Positions 25,111-35,206 of a DNA stretch of 64,000 bases are shown here, piece after piece. Position 1 is the stretch's first letter; each line of letters begins with the position of its first letter. The notes under the pieces are model-generated. The model saw only the letters and a program-made list of their open reading frames with translations. It had not been told where the DNA came from and made no database searches. A program made the translations under genes and the position numbers. The DNA is from Porpolomopsis calyptriformis (Eukaryota > Basidiomycota > Agaricomycetes > Agaricales > Hygrophoraceae). The stretch lies in contig OX621167.1 in NCBI GenBank assembly GCA_951640195.1, positions 1,922,001-1,986,000 on the forward strand, given 5' to 3'.

Positions 25111-25276
25111 TGACTGCAGCTGGGTCTGTGCGCAAGATTGGTAGCCAACATGTATCTTGTAAGATGGTGCACAGGAACCATCAACCGGCAGTGAACAATT
25201 TTCAAGGAAATGTCGTGAACGTGTTTGGCCGTGGGTATGTACACATTATATCAGCATAGCATCTGGGACTTATCCG

Positions 25277-25284
25277 GAGGTGGC
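25277..25284. repeat. target-site duplication, right copy
   Basis: GAGGTGGC, identical to 23445-23452, immediately outside the right terminal inverted repeat. Confidence 0.9.
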
Positions 25285-25623
25285 AAAACGTTCGGCAATT
25301 AGCGAAATAATTTAAATCGCCGATTAATTCACAAATGGGAATCGCTGTCCTCGCGCTTCTGGCTCTGCACAGGCTATCAGTATCCTCTCTCCCTCCCTCA
25401 TCTTCCTCATCCCCTCATCGCACACACCCTTCTCTTCCGTTTCTACATCTCCCATCTTCTCTCTTCTTTTATCACATTCTCCCGTCCGCCTTTTCCAAAC
25501 AACCTTTTCTGTGGCGTTGCCAGCTACCGGGCGACGGTCTGCCACAAAACTCAAAGCGACCACAGAACCCCTTGCTCAAACTGCTTTAACATCCAGATCC
25601 TATCACCAGTTGTCCTAACTATC

Positions 25624-28161
25624 ATGGCAACCATGATGCCACAGGCTGTTCCGACCCCGGAAGATCGTTCCTCACTCTCGACGCCGCTATCATGGGAAGG
25701 GGACAGAATGTTCGTGCTTTCGAGCCTCCTTTGTTGTAACGTCGTCTCATCCCCCTTTCAGGTTCAACATTTATATCTACGATTATTGCTACAAGCGGGG
25801 ATTCCGCAAGACGGCCCGTGAATTGCTTGCTGAAGCTGACATTCCTTTGGAGTCCCAGCCTCCGATCAACGCAAGACAAGGTCTTTTATTTGAGTATGTT
25901 CACTCCTGTCTCCATGCGATCCCCACCCACATCTCTACACTAGGTGGTGGAGTGTCTTCTGGGTTTTGTTTACCGCAAAGAGTAGCGGGAATGGCACAGA
26001 GGAGGCCATGCTGTACACCCAAGTAGGTCCCCCTTTCATACCCCGCAAATGTGCTGCAGTAACACCGTCCACATGATAGCATCAAGCACAACAAGCAGCA
26101 CAAAGGCAAAGGATGCAGTCGCAAGTTCCGCTGAACCGGTTCATGAATGGCATACCTCGCCAACCTGGGTTGATTCCGAACGGAGTAGGCGCAAGTCACG
26201 GCCAAATGCAACCGTCATTCCCCATGACTGCTCCAGTTCAACAAACGAACGGGATTCCTGGATCGGTTGGACCTCCTTCGGTCCCTGGAGCCCCACAAGC
26301 CCCCTTTCAACCCATGGTTCCTGGCCAGAGACCACCCCAACAACGTGTTCCCAACGGCATGCCTTTCCAATCGCCAACCATGGCCCATTCCCCTACCGGC
26401 GGACCCCCCCAGCATGGGCAGGCTCCAATGAACCCACTGGGACCTTCTCCCCATCTCGCTCATATGACTCGCGGCGGTATGCTCCCCCCCAATAACATGC
26501 AAGTGATGAACCATCAAGGTGCCATCCCCCCTGCGCAAGGCAGCACGCCAACGCAGACTTTTCAACAAATTGGTCGCCCTGGGAGTGCTCCAGCGACAGA
26601 TGGACAAAGCAACATGATGACTCAGCCTAGCCCATCATTAACGAGTCGTCAAGCTCCGGGAGCACTTCAGCCTGGTGATATTCGCGAGTCTACCATTAAC
26701 AATGAATTGAACCGACTCGGCCCGACCGCGTTGTTGGCATATAAGCAAGAAGCCGGACTAGGCGAGAAGGACTTCCAGGCCTGTACTCTGGAAGAAAAGG
26801 TGACATTTCAAATTGTCTTTGTCAACGACTCCCCTTTTTGATGGGATTTTAGCAACGCATCTGGGCGGTAGCTAAGGCAAGAGCAGCTCGTGATGTCAAA
26901 CCAGGACTATCAAGCGGAAATAATTCCGTTGCGGGACCATCAGGATCTAATGCGTCTATGCCTCTTACTCAACGCCATCAGCAGCCGACACCAATGCAGC
27001 AACCACGGGGACATAAACGAAGTGGTACAACTCCTGGGGAAGATGTAAATGGCATTTTTTTTAAAGACGGTGAATGTGACCTAATATATCTTGCGCAGCA
27101 CCACCCCTTGGTACCTAAGGCTGAGGCTTCACCGCCCGATCGAAAACGAGTACGTCGGTCTCCGATGGGCATGGAGCAGACCCCATTGGCATCTGTGGCG
27201 TACCCCCCCTCTCAGCAAGGCGGCCCAGCGCTTCCTCCACAAATACCCAACGGTATGATGAAAGCACCTCTCACCGGCCAACCTATCAGCGGGGGTTTCC
27301 AACATCAACCAGGAATGCAGAACATGGGAAACATGCCAATCGGACATATGGGAGCCCCGCCAATGGGCAATGCGATGAGCCCGGGAATGACACATCCTGT
27401 TCCTGGTCCAGGAGCGATGATGCTGACTCCACAGGTTGGTGGTGATCTTTCGGATACCAGTCCGATTCTAACGATTCTCGATGCAGCAGCAGCAACAGAT
27501 TCGAGAAGCACATTATCGACACACTATGCATCACGCTATGCACAAGAATAATATTCCTCCCGGGGTCCTCAACAGCGCGCTGTCGAATGCTGGGTCGCCC
27601 TCGTCATCTGATCCCTCATTCAATCCGAGTGGCCCTCAAGGTCAAGGAGCACAGTTTTCAGCTGGCGCTACGCCCAATCCCAGAGTGAACCAAAACAAGC
27701 CCATGGCAATGATGCCACCTCCTTCCCCAGCGACCAATACCACCTCTAAAGATTCATCTGGTCCCAACAAGGATACCAAAGGGGGAAATTCCAACGCCGC
27801 TAATGGGAATCCGGAGGGATCACCACAAAACGCAGCGAATACCGGACAACCGGGTCAGGCCACGACAAATACGGGCACGGCGCCTGCAACCCCTGTACCG
27901 GGCGCTAACCAGAACATGACGGCTCCTTCTCCATCGTCTATCTTAAGCAACCCCTCCTCCATGAACCAACCTCCGCAATCCGCAACGTCGGCACAAGATC
28001 CGATGAACCCGAATTTCTTCGCGTCTGACTTTATGCAGTCAGTCAATGCTTTGGATGACTTTGACCCCTCCATATTCCGCACGGATGGCGATCTCAACTT
28101 TGAGCGCGATTTCAGGGAGTGGTTCAACCCCGACGATGTCAGCCCCTTGGACCTGAAGTAA
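25624..28161 (+). CDS. LisH-domain transcriptional regulator (SSDP / Flo8-SomA type)
   Basis: The ATG at 25624 opens a protein whose second and third exons give the LisH motif: FNIYIYDYCYKRGFRKTARE followed by LLAEADIPLE, then LLFEWWSVFWVLFTAKSSG and an EEAMLYTQ end. This LisH plus WWSVFW block characterises animal SSDP and fungal Flo8/SomA/Som1 regulators, which act with an LDB-like partner in cAMP/PKA-controlled morphogenesis. The remainder is a long Gln/Pro/Met/Gly/Asn-rich activation-type region (many NGMP, GAPP, PQQ motifs), ending in an acidic aromatic block DDFDPSIFRTDGDLNFERDF. A 54-nt stretch at 27045-27098 looks like an in-frame intron (see findings). Introns are otherwise clear and phase-consistent. 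Confidence 0.85.
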
Positions 28162-28588
28162 CTGCTCCGGGTTTCTACACAGCTATCACCTTTTTGCTTT
28201 CGCTTCTGTCCTCTCGCAGCAGTCATTGCCGAGCCTGTTTTTTTTTTTTTTTGGTTCCTGGAATCGTTTCATTTTCTGGATCTACTTTATTTATTTCAAA
28301 AGCCTGCTTACCACCTCAACCTTACCCCGATTCGTGCTTCGTTTGATTCCCTGTCTCGTTATCCATACGTCTACTGTCACATCCTCCCTCCCGCTCGCCT
28401 CACTTTTTACTCGAAGGAATATCCTATAATCGTCTTGCTACATGTACTGATCTGAATCACAATTTTCTCATCTCTCTCTGGAAAGACGTCGTTTAGCTGA
28501 GAACATTGGCCCGAGCTTGTCAAAAGAAATGAGGATTGTTATAAATTTTATTTTTATAACAGACAAGAATCATCTCAACTGCTCGAAG
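28162..28588. other. convergent 3' intergenic region with T tract
   Basis: About 430 bases between stop codons of the LisH gene (+) and the vezatin-like gene (-). A T16 run lies near 28240 and the region is pyrimidine-rich. No further gene seen. Confidence 0.45.
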
Positions 28589-31157
28589 TTACTCGTGCAG
28601 GTCGATCGGAGCTGGGCTCGCACTCACACTCCGTGGTGGACCGTCAGCAAGCTTCCGTCGCTTCTCGCCGACCTTCCAGATGACATCCTTCAGCTCTTGT
28701 ACGACCTCCCCTCCGGGCCCCCACCGCTCCACACGAGAAGGTGGTTCGAGTGGATCAGATGGGAAACGAAAACCGCCGGTCAGCCTCTGAGCTTTCGCGA
28801 GCCGTATCCGCTCCTCCCTCGTCAACTTTGACCGCTCCCTAGTGAACAAGACGCCGACCCCCGAGTCAGCTTCAAACACCTGTTCGATCCCTGGCGGTGG
28901 CAGGTGCTTTGGGGAGGACGTCAGCAGCAGATGCGCCACCGCGTCGTCATTGTCGTCGTCGTCGTAGTCGTCGCCGTCTGCAAGACCGACGGGCGGACCG
29001 GAATCCTCGTCGTCGGGAGAGGTGGAATCCTGTTTGTCGGAATCGTCGCTGCCGATATCGTGCCCGAGCGCTGGCAAATCGTCCGGATCTCCAGCCTCGT
29101 CTGGATCTCCGACGTGGTGGTGGTGGCGGTGGCTGGGCGTGATAATCTCCAGAAGAGGTTCTCGACCGCGTTCGCATTCTCGCAGGGCTAGGCCGAGCTC
29201 CCTGCGTAGGCGTTCGTAAGCCTGAAGAGCGGGTGTCTCCGGTAGTGTGGTGGAAGCCGGGATTGGTGTTGGCGATGGAGAGGGCGGACGTGGTGTGGGA
29301 CCGTTGTGAAGAGAGTCGACGCACTGCTCTATGTGTTCCCGCGCGTCGTTCAGTGCGGTGGAAATCGCGTCGATATGGGCTGCAAAGCGCGAGAGATAGT
29401 TTGGCATGGGGGCGAAGGAGGAGGAGGGGGGCGACGAAGACGACGATGGCGATGATAACATCTTCGCCAGAATCGTCTGAGCATAGTCGCATGTTTTATT
29501 CTGCTCTTTGGTGACAGTCGCTCTGCTCGTCGACCCCAAATGTGACTGGAGAGATTCCGCGCTTGGATTTTCGTCCCTCAGTTTATCCTTTTCAGCTTGT
29601 TCGATCGCGTCGGTCAGTCTTGAGGAGGCATCGGCAAAGGTGGTGGTCAGAAGCGCCATTACTGACCGCACGTCCTCCCAATACCCCTCATCGTCTTCTT
29701 CGTTGAAACGCAGGGCAAGTAAATGAGCACAAGCGTATCTTTTGGAGGCGATTGCGCCGTGGAGGGCATGGTGTAATGCCGAGAGTGACAATGGATGTCT
29801 TGCTGCCTGCATCCTGGTGAATCGTGATGCAGAAGACATCGTTGGCGTACCGAGTCGGGGACTGCTTGAAGATGATAAGCCGAACGTTTCAAGACCACCT
29901 GTCGTCCGTTTCCGGTGTAAATCTAGGGCTGCGATACCGAAGGACACCCCTGGCGATTCGTCAGGTGGGGTCAACCGACGTTCTGGGGTATCCTCCTCTC
30001 GTACTCCAGAGAGGGCGGAGGGGGTAACAGGTGCGCTAACGGCCGACCTGTTTAATTCCAACAAGGAGCGTATATCAGACCTCCTCTTCTGCCTATGCTT
30101 GAACACTTGCATAGTAGGGCTTCCGGCGAGAGCTAGGGAAGCATAGGAGCCGTTCCAAGTGGACCGTTTGACTTCTGGAGGAACGGAGATGGTGTGAGTC
30201 CTAGATCCAGGGAGGGAGAGTGGTCGTGGTAGATCGAGATCGGAGAAGGCAGGCTTCGAAGGCGAAGGTGGGGCATACATTTCGGAGAGTTGGGAGAGCT
30301 CAGCGGGTGCGGTAAGTGCGGAAAAGAGTCGACGGACGTTGTCGCACTGTGTCTGAGTGGTGTGTAGAGATGAGTGGAGTGCAATACGGAGAGGTGAGGA
30401 TGGTGAGGTGGGTGATGAAGGACCATAATAGATACTGCAAAATTCATGAGACAAGATAGATGAGAATAAAATAAAATATACCTTCGTTCCTCATTCTCTA
30501 GGGCTGTGATCGCCTCATGGATGACTGAATTCCACACGTCTCCGGCTATTATTAAGTCATTTAAAGTATCTAAAGACTAAGATGATCTGATGAGCAACTT
30601 GATTGGATGAAGTATATGTTGCTCACAGATGTCATGGCAGGATTTGCAGTATCCAACTTGTCATAATGCATCATGTACAATGCCCCTCCAAACAGGAGGG
30701 CAGAAAAAATGTAATATCCAGCGCTGAGTGTGGCGATAACAACGATAAAGGTGAAAGGCATTGGGGAAGAATTGAAAAGGGAAGTGCGGTGAGAGGATGG
30801 ATTGCTGAGGGACGGAGTGGGAGTGCCGCTTTCCGATCCGTCACTTGGGGTAAGGCGACCGGGAAAAGCGGGGGATGGTGGACGTCGGCCGAGGGCGGAT
30901 ACGGAGGAAGAGAGAAGAGAGGAGGAGACGACGTCGTACTTGAACCGCTCGACGAAGGGGCTTGTCTGGTCGGACATGTGAGTGGTGGATAAGAAAGAAC
31001 GTATGGACTGAGACGGGTAGATAAACGGTGAGGACGACGGTGCCTGGACCGAAGCTTAAAGCTTACTGACTTGAATGACAGATGGAGGGATGAGGTCGAG
31101 CTCAGGTTCATCCTGGTCGGGTGGATCGGAGGCAAACTCGGGTACGCCACCAGGCAT
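28589..31157 (-). CDS. single-pass membrane protein, possible vezatin/Inp2-like myosin-binding protein
   Basis: Reading from the 5' side: MPGGVPEFASDPPDQDEPEL with a following PPSVIQ, then TSPFVERFKYDVVSSSLLSS, one membrane segment (FTFIVVIATLSAGYYIFSALLFGGALY), DVWNSVIHEAITALENEER, a central region with LALRFNEEDDEGYWEDVRSV and FAAHIDAISTALNDAREHIE, and a conserved-looking end, PPPGIEQVFEADSGVGVLFT and GGEVVQELKDVIWKVGEKRR. The layout (membrane span near the N-terminus, long cytosolic helical part) suggests the fungal myosin-binding/vezatin family that includes the peroxisomal receptor Inp2; this is from memory and not certain. An additional 5' exon near 31290 is likely but its splice phase did not close, so the start is provisional. 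Confidence 0.7.
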
Positions 31158-31483
31158 GAGCTGGTCTGAGCGCTCACCGACGTCTAAAAACGAAGGAAAG
31201 TGAGTGTTTTGAGAGGAGGAAAGGAGATATCAGACCTCTGAAGTAAATCTGGAGGGGATGTTGGTGGTATAAAGGCTGGGCCATAGGACATGGGTGGACG
31301 AGGTCATGCCGTTATTCAACAGCTCGGGTAGCTACCTTGTACCGTATCGCGACTGATTCTCCACTGACATCCATCCAGCGTGGTTCAGTCCTTCAGTTTC
31401 GCGTTCCATCGTGGATGCCTGGCGTACGCTTTCAAATTCTGGTCAAATATAATCTTTTTCTCAAATTTCATTTACAGTCCATC

Positions 31484-32409
31484 ATGGCGGCGCATTGGTT
31501 GCCTCAACTCGGGAGTCCCGAAACGCTCGCTTTTTCTTCTGTAGTGGGACAGACGACCGTTTTCTCTCTCGGTAAGTGTTCCTGTCTCGTCCGGTTCGAG
31601 ATCTGACGGCGTACTCCAAGACTCTTGACGAAATCCATCGTCGTTCGTCCGCCGCGATGTTTTTCATACCTACTAGATCTTTTTTGCAGGTTATACACGC
31701 CGACTGGGTATGGGGGTCTGTCCTCGAGAACAGCCTCTTGTCTGTGGCTAAATACATCCTTGACGGTGTGTCTTTGCATGCCGATTGATCAGGATCCTTC
31801 TCATCATCACCTAGATCATTTTCAGCCGGACGCGATCGAACACCCACTTGAAACGCAACCAATTCAACCTTTAGAGCCCGATGCAATTTACCAAATCAAT
31901 CCAGATCAACACACTTCGGACTGTTTTGACTGCCCCGATCTCGAGCGCCCACTCAAAAAAGCTCGCTATGATGACTCTCTTACTCTTGTCCAAAACACAG
32001 ACCTCTCTGTTTCCGAAAAGGATAGTCTTCTTGCCATCGACGGAACTCCAACAGTATCGCTTTCAAAACACTCCCACAAAGTTAAGACAAACGATTGGTT
32101 TGAACGTATGAAAGACGTTCCCCTTCCGACCCTTTCTGCGCGGGATGTCGCTTCGCATAACACTCTGTACGTGCTTTTTGGAAATCCCAGATACCCCGAG
32201 TGTGAACTGCTCTTCGCGTTGGAAGGGAAGCCTATGATGAACTGTTGACGCTGCTTCAAGAATCCAAACGAAAATCGCCCGACTCGCTTCTTCGGATATC
32301 GATTTCTCCCCTTCTGCGTGCGGTGAGTAATTCACCGCCAGCTCACGCCGTCCCGTTCGTTCCCCGTGGAGAGCACGGCGGCAAGAAATTCGCTTGCTGG
32401 AAAAGATAG
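31484..32409 (+). CDS. uncharacterised, probably nuclear protein with His-rich segment
   Basis: ATG at 31484 (MAAHWLPQLGSPETLAFSSV) splices through GTAAGT-type introns into DPSHHHLDHFQPDAIEHPLE, an acidic/His-rich stretch, then LERPLKKARYDDSL (possible basic nuclear signal), DWFERMKDVPLPTLSARDVA and, after an intron at 32166, EAYDELLTLLQESKRKSPDS with LLRISISPLLRA. Reading through the following GTGAGT gives PFVPRGEHGGKKFACWKR and a stop at 32407-32409. If GTGAGT is instead a donor (acceptor near 32401), the gene would continue downstream. I do not recognise the family. The exons are open and codon-like, but without homologues the model is tentative. Confidence 0.42.
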
Positions 32410-32728
32410 ATTGCACACTTTGTAAAAAATACATTTTTGATTTGCTCATTCACGAAAAATGCAAAGACACGACAGCAACCTCGCAGTTGGCCACCACCAG
32501 GTCGACCCTCCACCCCATTTTTCCCAAAATTTATCCGAATGAAGTGAATAGGGGTTTCGTCTTCCCCAGTGACGTTCAGTCCAGCCACGGGATCCGGCAT
32601 TAAGTTTTCGACCGTTAAATCGCGGATTTCTATTTGACATAGGCCTAAACCTATTGATTCCCCGGCTCGATCATCGCATCGCATGATGCAAACCTGCCGG
32701 CAACCGTATGCCACTCTAAGTATGCTTG

Positions 32729-33225
32729 GAACCACCATCAAGACAAGACCCGCAACGCGTTGTTGGGCTGGCCGGCATCATTGACGTTGTCAATCTCCTC
32801 TGGGAAGGATTGACGTCAGGGACCATCATTATCATTCTTTATGCCGGACACTTAGGTATTTCTCTCCTTTTCATCTCGGTCATACACGGCCAATCGATGC
32901 TTGATTAAGCTAGTCTGTCTCACACCAGTTTAGAAATCCCTTGAAAAGGGTGTGGAAGAGCTCGCTCACGCCTCTGCCATAGGCTTATGTTATCTGGTCC
33001 CTTGTTCCACAACCATAACCACAGTGGACGGGGACGTATGCGTTATCATAAAGGGGCGTATGCAACGATCACTGCCACCAGATGTTGATGAAGGGCAGAT
33101 GCCATATACCCTTGTTTGTCGAAAACATCAATTTACCGAATATAGCCCTGTCTGGCACGGGTGGCATGCCTGTCAGTCCTAATATGCCGCCCAGACCCGC
33201 TCCAGGGTGGCCATCTTCCTGGTGA
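32729..33225 (+). CDS. exons of an uncharacterised gene
   Basis: Two open stretches look coding: RVVGLAGIIDVVNLLWEGLT followed by SGTIIIILYAGHL (before a donor at about 32856) and, after an acceptor at about 32940, KSLEKGVEELAHASAIGLCY with VPCSTTITTVDGDVCVIIKG. A plausible end is ALSGTGGMPVSPNMPPRPAP with GWPSSW and TGA at 33223-33225, but it needs a splice whose phase I could not close between 33110 and 33150. These could be the 3' half of the gene at 31484 or a separate small gene. Family unknown. Confidence 0.3.
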
Positions 33226-33431
33226 CGGCATACCTTCTGGTCTTCTCAATCCAGCTAGAAAACAAAACCAAGAAAGAAAAAAAGGATTCACTACGCTCAC
33301 CCTCTCGACCTTTCAAGCCAGTCTTGGGCGTCAATTCGGTGCCTGGCGTAAACTTACTGTATACAGCCGTCTTCCCCTGATCTTTTCTTTTTTGTCCGCC
33401 TCGTGCTCACCGACCCTCGTCTTCTCGTTGA

Positions 33432-35129
33432 ATGTATGGAGGGACACGGCAGACAGGATGGACTCACGATAGGCAAGGAGGTGGCCCTTATGATCCAGTC
33501 GTGCGTTTTCTCCCCTCCCATTCTGCTGCATTTCTCTCTTTGTTCTCATCATCCGGCGTCGGCATTCTATCAGAGACCGATATTGTGCAACTGGTGCGTT
33601 GGATGCCCGTCGTTGTTCATAGTCTCCTCACATCTGGCTTGGTGATTTCATAGCTCTATGTGAGTTCTCTCCTTCCTCTCACGACACTGTCCCTTATCCC
33701 CCTGTTTTCGTAGATATGTTGCAGGTACTGGAGTGGTTGGAGTGGTATGTTTCTTTTGGGCTGTGGATTTTCAACAATGCCAATCTGATGTTCTCTCAAA
33801 GGCTTCCAGACGAAATCAATCTTGTTCGTGCCATTTCATCACTATCTCAATCCCGACCACTCATCTTCTGCAGATCCAACGTTCCAAATGGTCCGCTGTG
33901 AAAACATCTTATCTTTTCTGCCGATATTACCCACTTGTACAATGGCCATTCTACATGTGGGCGATCATCGGGAATCACGATGCACCCATGTGCTCTCGAT
34001 GGATTCATGTAATCTACTCCTTAATGATTCCTCTTGTGAGTGGGCATCAGCTTTTATTAACTTGGTTAAAAGCTGATCGAATCAATCAATTCAGTCCGTT
34101 TCTGCACAAGGTAAGGAGCCATGCCCTGTGTCTACTTTGCTCGTCCTGATTTTCTTAGTTGTCATCTGCATACGGACATACGCTTTTGCTGGACGAAAGA
34201 GGGTCGTGTTATTTATCCTATCCATAACGTTCTTTTTCATAGCGGGGTTGGCAATATGGTCATTCACCGCGGATATTCATGGTCAGTCCGTTGTTTTATA
34301 ACGCCGGATCTGAACATCGTTACGATTGACATTCCAGAGGCTACATCAATTTTACATCCATTTGTCGGCAACACCGGGTGCTTTCGCAACAATCGGTTCC
34401 ATCATGTAGCTGTTCGTACAGGGGTACGTGTACATTCTGCGACCCAACGCCCTTCTGAAATGCTCCCGATCCAAGGTTTTCGCTCTTTGCACTTGTGCCT
34501 TCGATCTCCTTTGCTTGATCGTTGTTGGAATAGTGAGATCTCACCCCAAACGTTCGCACAATACGGATCAATGACAATATTCTACAGCATTGCATGCAAA
34601 TTCAAAGCAGACAATGCCCCTTGGGACACCTTTTTCTGAAGCAAGGTAAGGTTCTTGGGTGGTTTCCTCCCGGTTGACATTTTGATCTGGTGCACAAGGT
34701 GTTATCGCATTCGTGACGATGTCAGCAGTGAATCTGTTGGCTGGTGTTGCGAATCTCAGGTGTGTGACCAACTTGTCGGCGTATTGAACGTTTTCGATGA
34801 TCTTTTCTTCCATAGATCAATCAACCATATTCATACTATCGGTTTACAGTTCATGTTTGTCCTTAACAACCTAATAGTATGTACTCTCTTTTTAATTCCC
34901 CTTGCCTTCCCTTTGTTGAATATTTGCATTTCTAGGCTTGTAGATTGTGAGTCCTGTCTCGTTGATTGAGAAATGCAACACTGTTCACATCTTGTCTCGT
35001 AGAATATTACACCTCCGGCGGTATGTGAATCCCAGCGGGCCAGAAGAAGCGGCTGAACATTCTCGGATGATCCGATGTGCTCTTGGAAATATCGCGACAG
35101 GGACTGCTTTGGACGAATGGGATAGTTGA
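33432..35129 (+). CDS. multi-spanning membrane protein of the basidiomycete DUF6533 family
   Basis: The joined exons contain the family's characteristic series: SETDIVQLVRWMPVVVHSLL (first helix), LPDEINL-IQRSKWSAVKTS with YLFCRYYPLVQWPFYMW (second), SVSAQ-VVICIRTYAFAGRKR (third), LFILSITFFFIAGLAIWSF (fourth), FALCTCAFDLLCLIVVGI (fifth), GHLFLKQG-VIAFVTMSAVN with LLAGVANL (sixth), and ACRLILHLRRYVNPSGPEEA after the last helix. About ten introns separate them. Proteins of this family are very numerous in Agaricomycetes; their 7-TM look suggests receptors or transporters but no activity is known to me. The first helix exon meets an in-frame TAG unless a donor at about 33642 is used, so the N-terminus and start are uncertain. 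Confidence 0.7.
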
Positions 35130-35206
35130 CACTTGGGGTTGTAATGTACTCCTTACATATTGTATTATTTGTAATACGGAACACTTTAGCTTTCTTCAAC
35201 GACCTG

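Larger units (their letters stand above)
23453..25276. mobile_element. 1.8 kb non-autonomous foldback DNA transposon with 8-bp TSD
   Basis: The left end (CGGATAAGTCCCAGATGC at 23453) is the exact reverse complement of the right end (finishing at 25276). Similarity continues inward nearly perfectly for about 300 bp and then, with shuffling, along arms of about 700-800 bp, so the element can fold into one giant stem. It is flanked by perfect 8-bp direct repeats GAGGTGGC. The arms consist of about 62-nt and about 90-nt tandem units (see repeat entries). Only about 340 bp in the middle (about 24,250-24,590) is unique and it has no meaningful ORF, so transposase must come in trans. An 8-bp duplication fits hAT-like or KDZ (Kyakuja-Dileera-Zisupton) superfamilies; the termini alone do not decide. 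The intact TSD and matching ends suggest a recent insertion. Confidence 0.92.

Noticed and set aside
23453..25276. CRISPR-like array suggested by regular repeats
   Set aside because: This is a eukaryotic genome; the repeats are palindromic tandem units without unique spacers and are arranged as two inverted arms with a TSD.
30671..31177. 168-residue minus-strand frame overlapping the vezatin-like gene
   Set aside because: The alternative frame (PGGVPEFASDPPDQDEPEL joined to TSPFVERFKYDVV) carries the membrane segment and continues to the rest of the protein.
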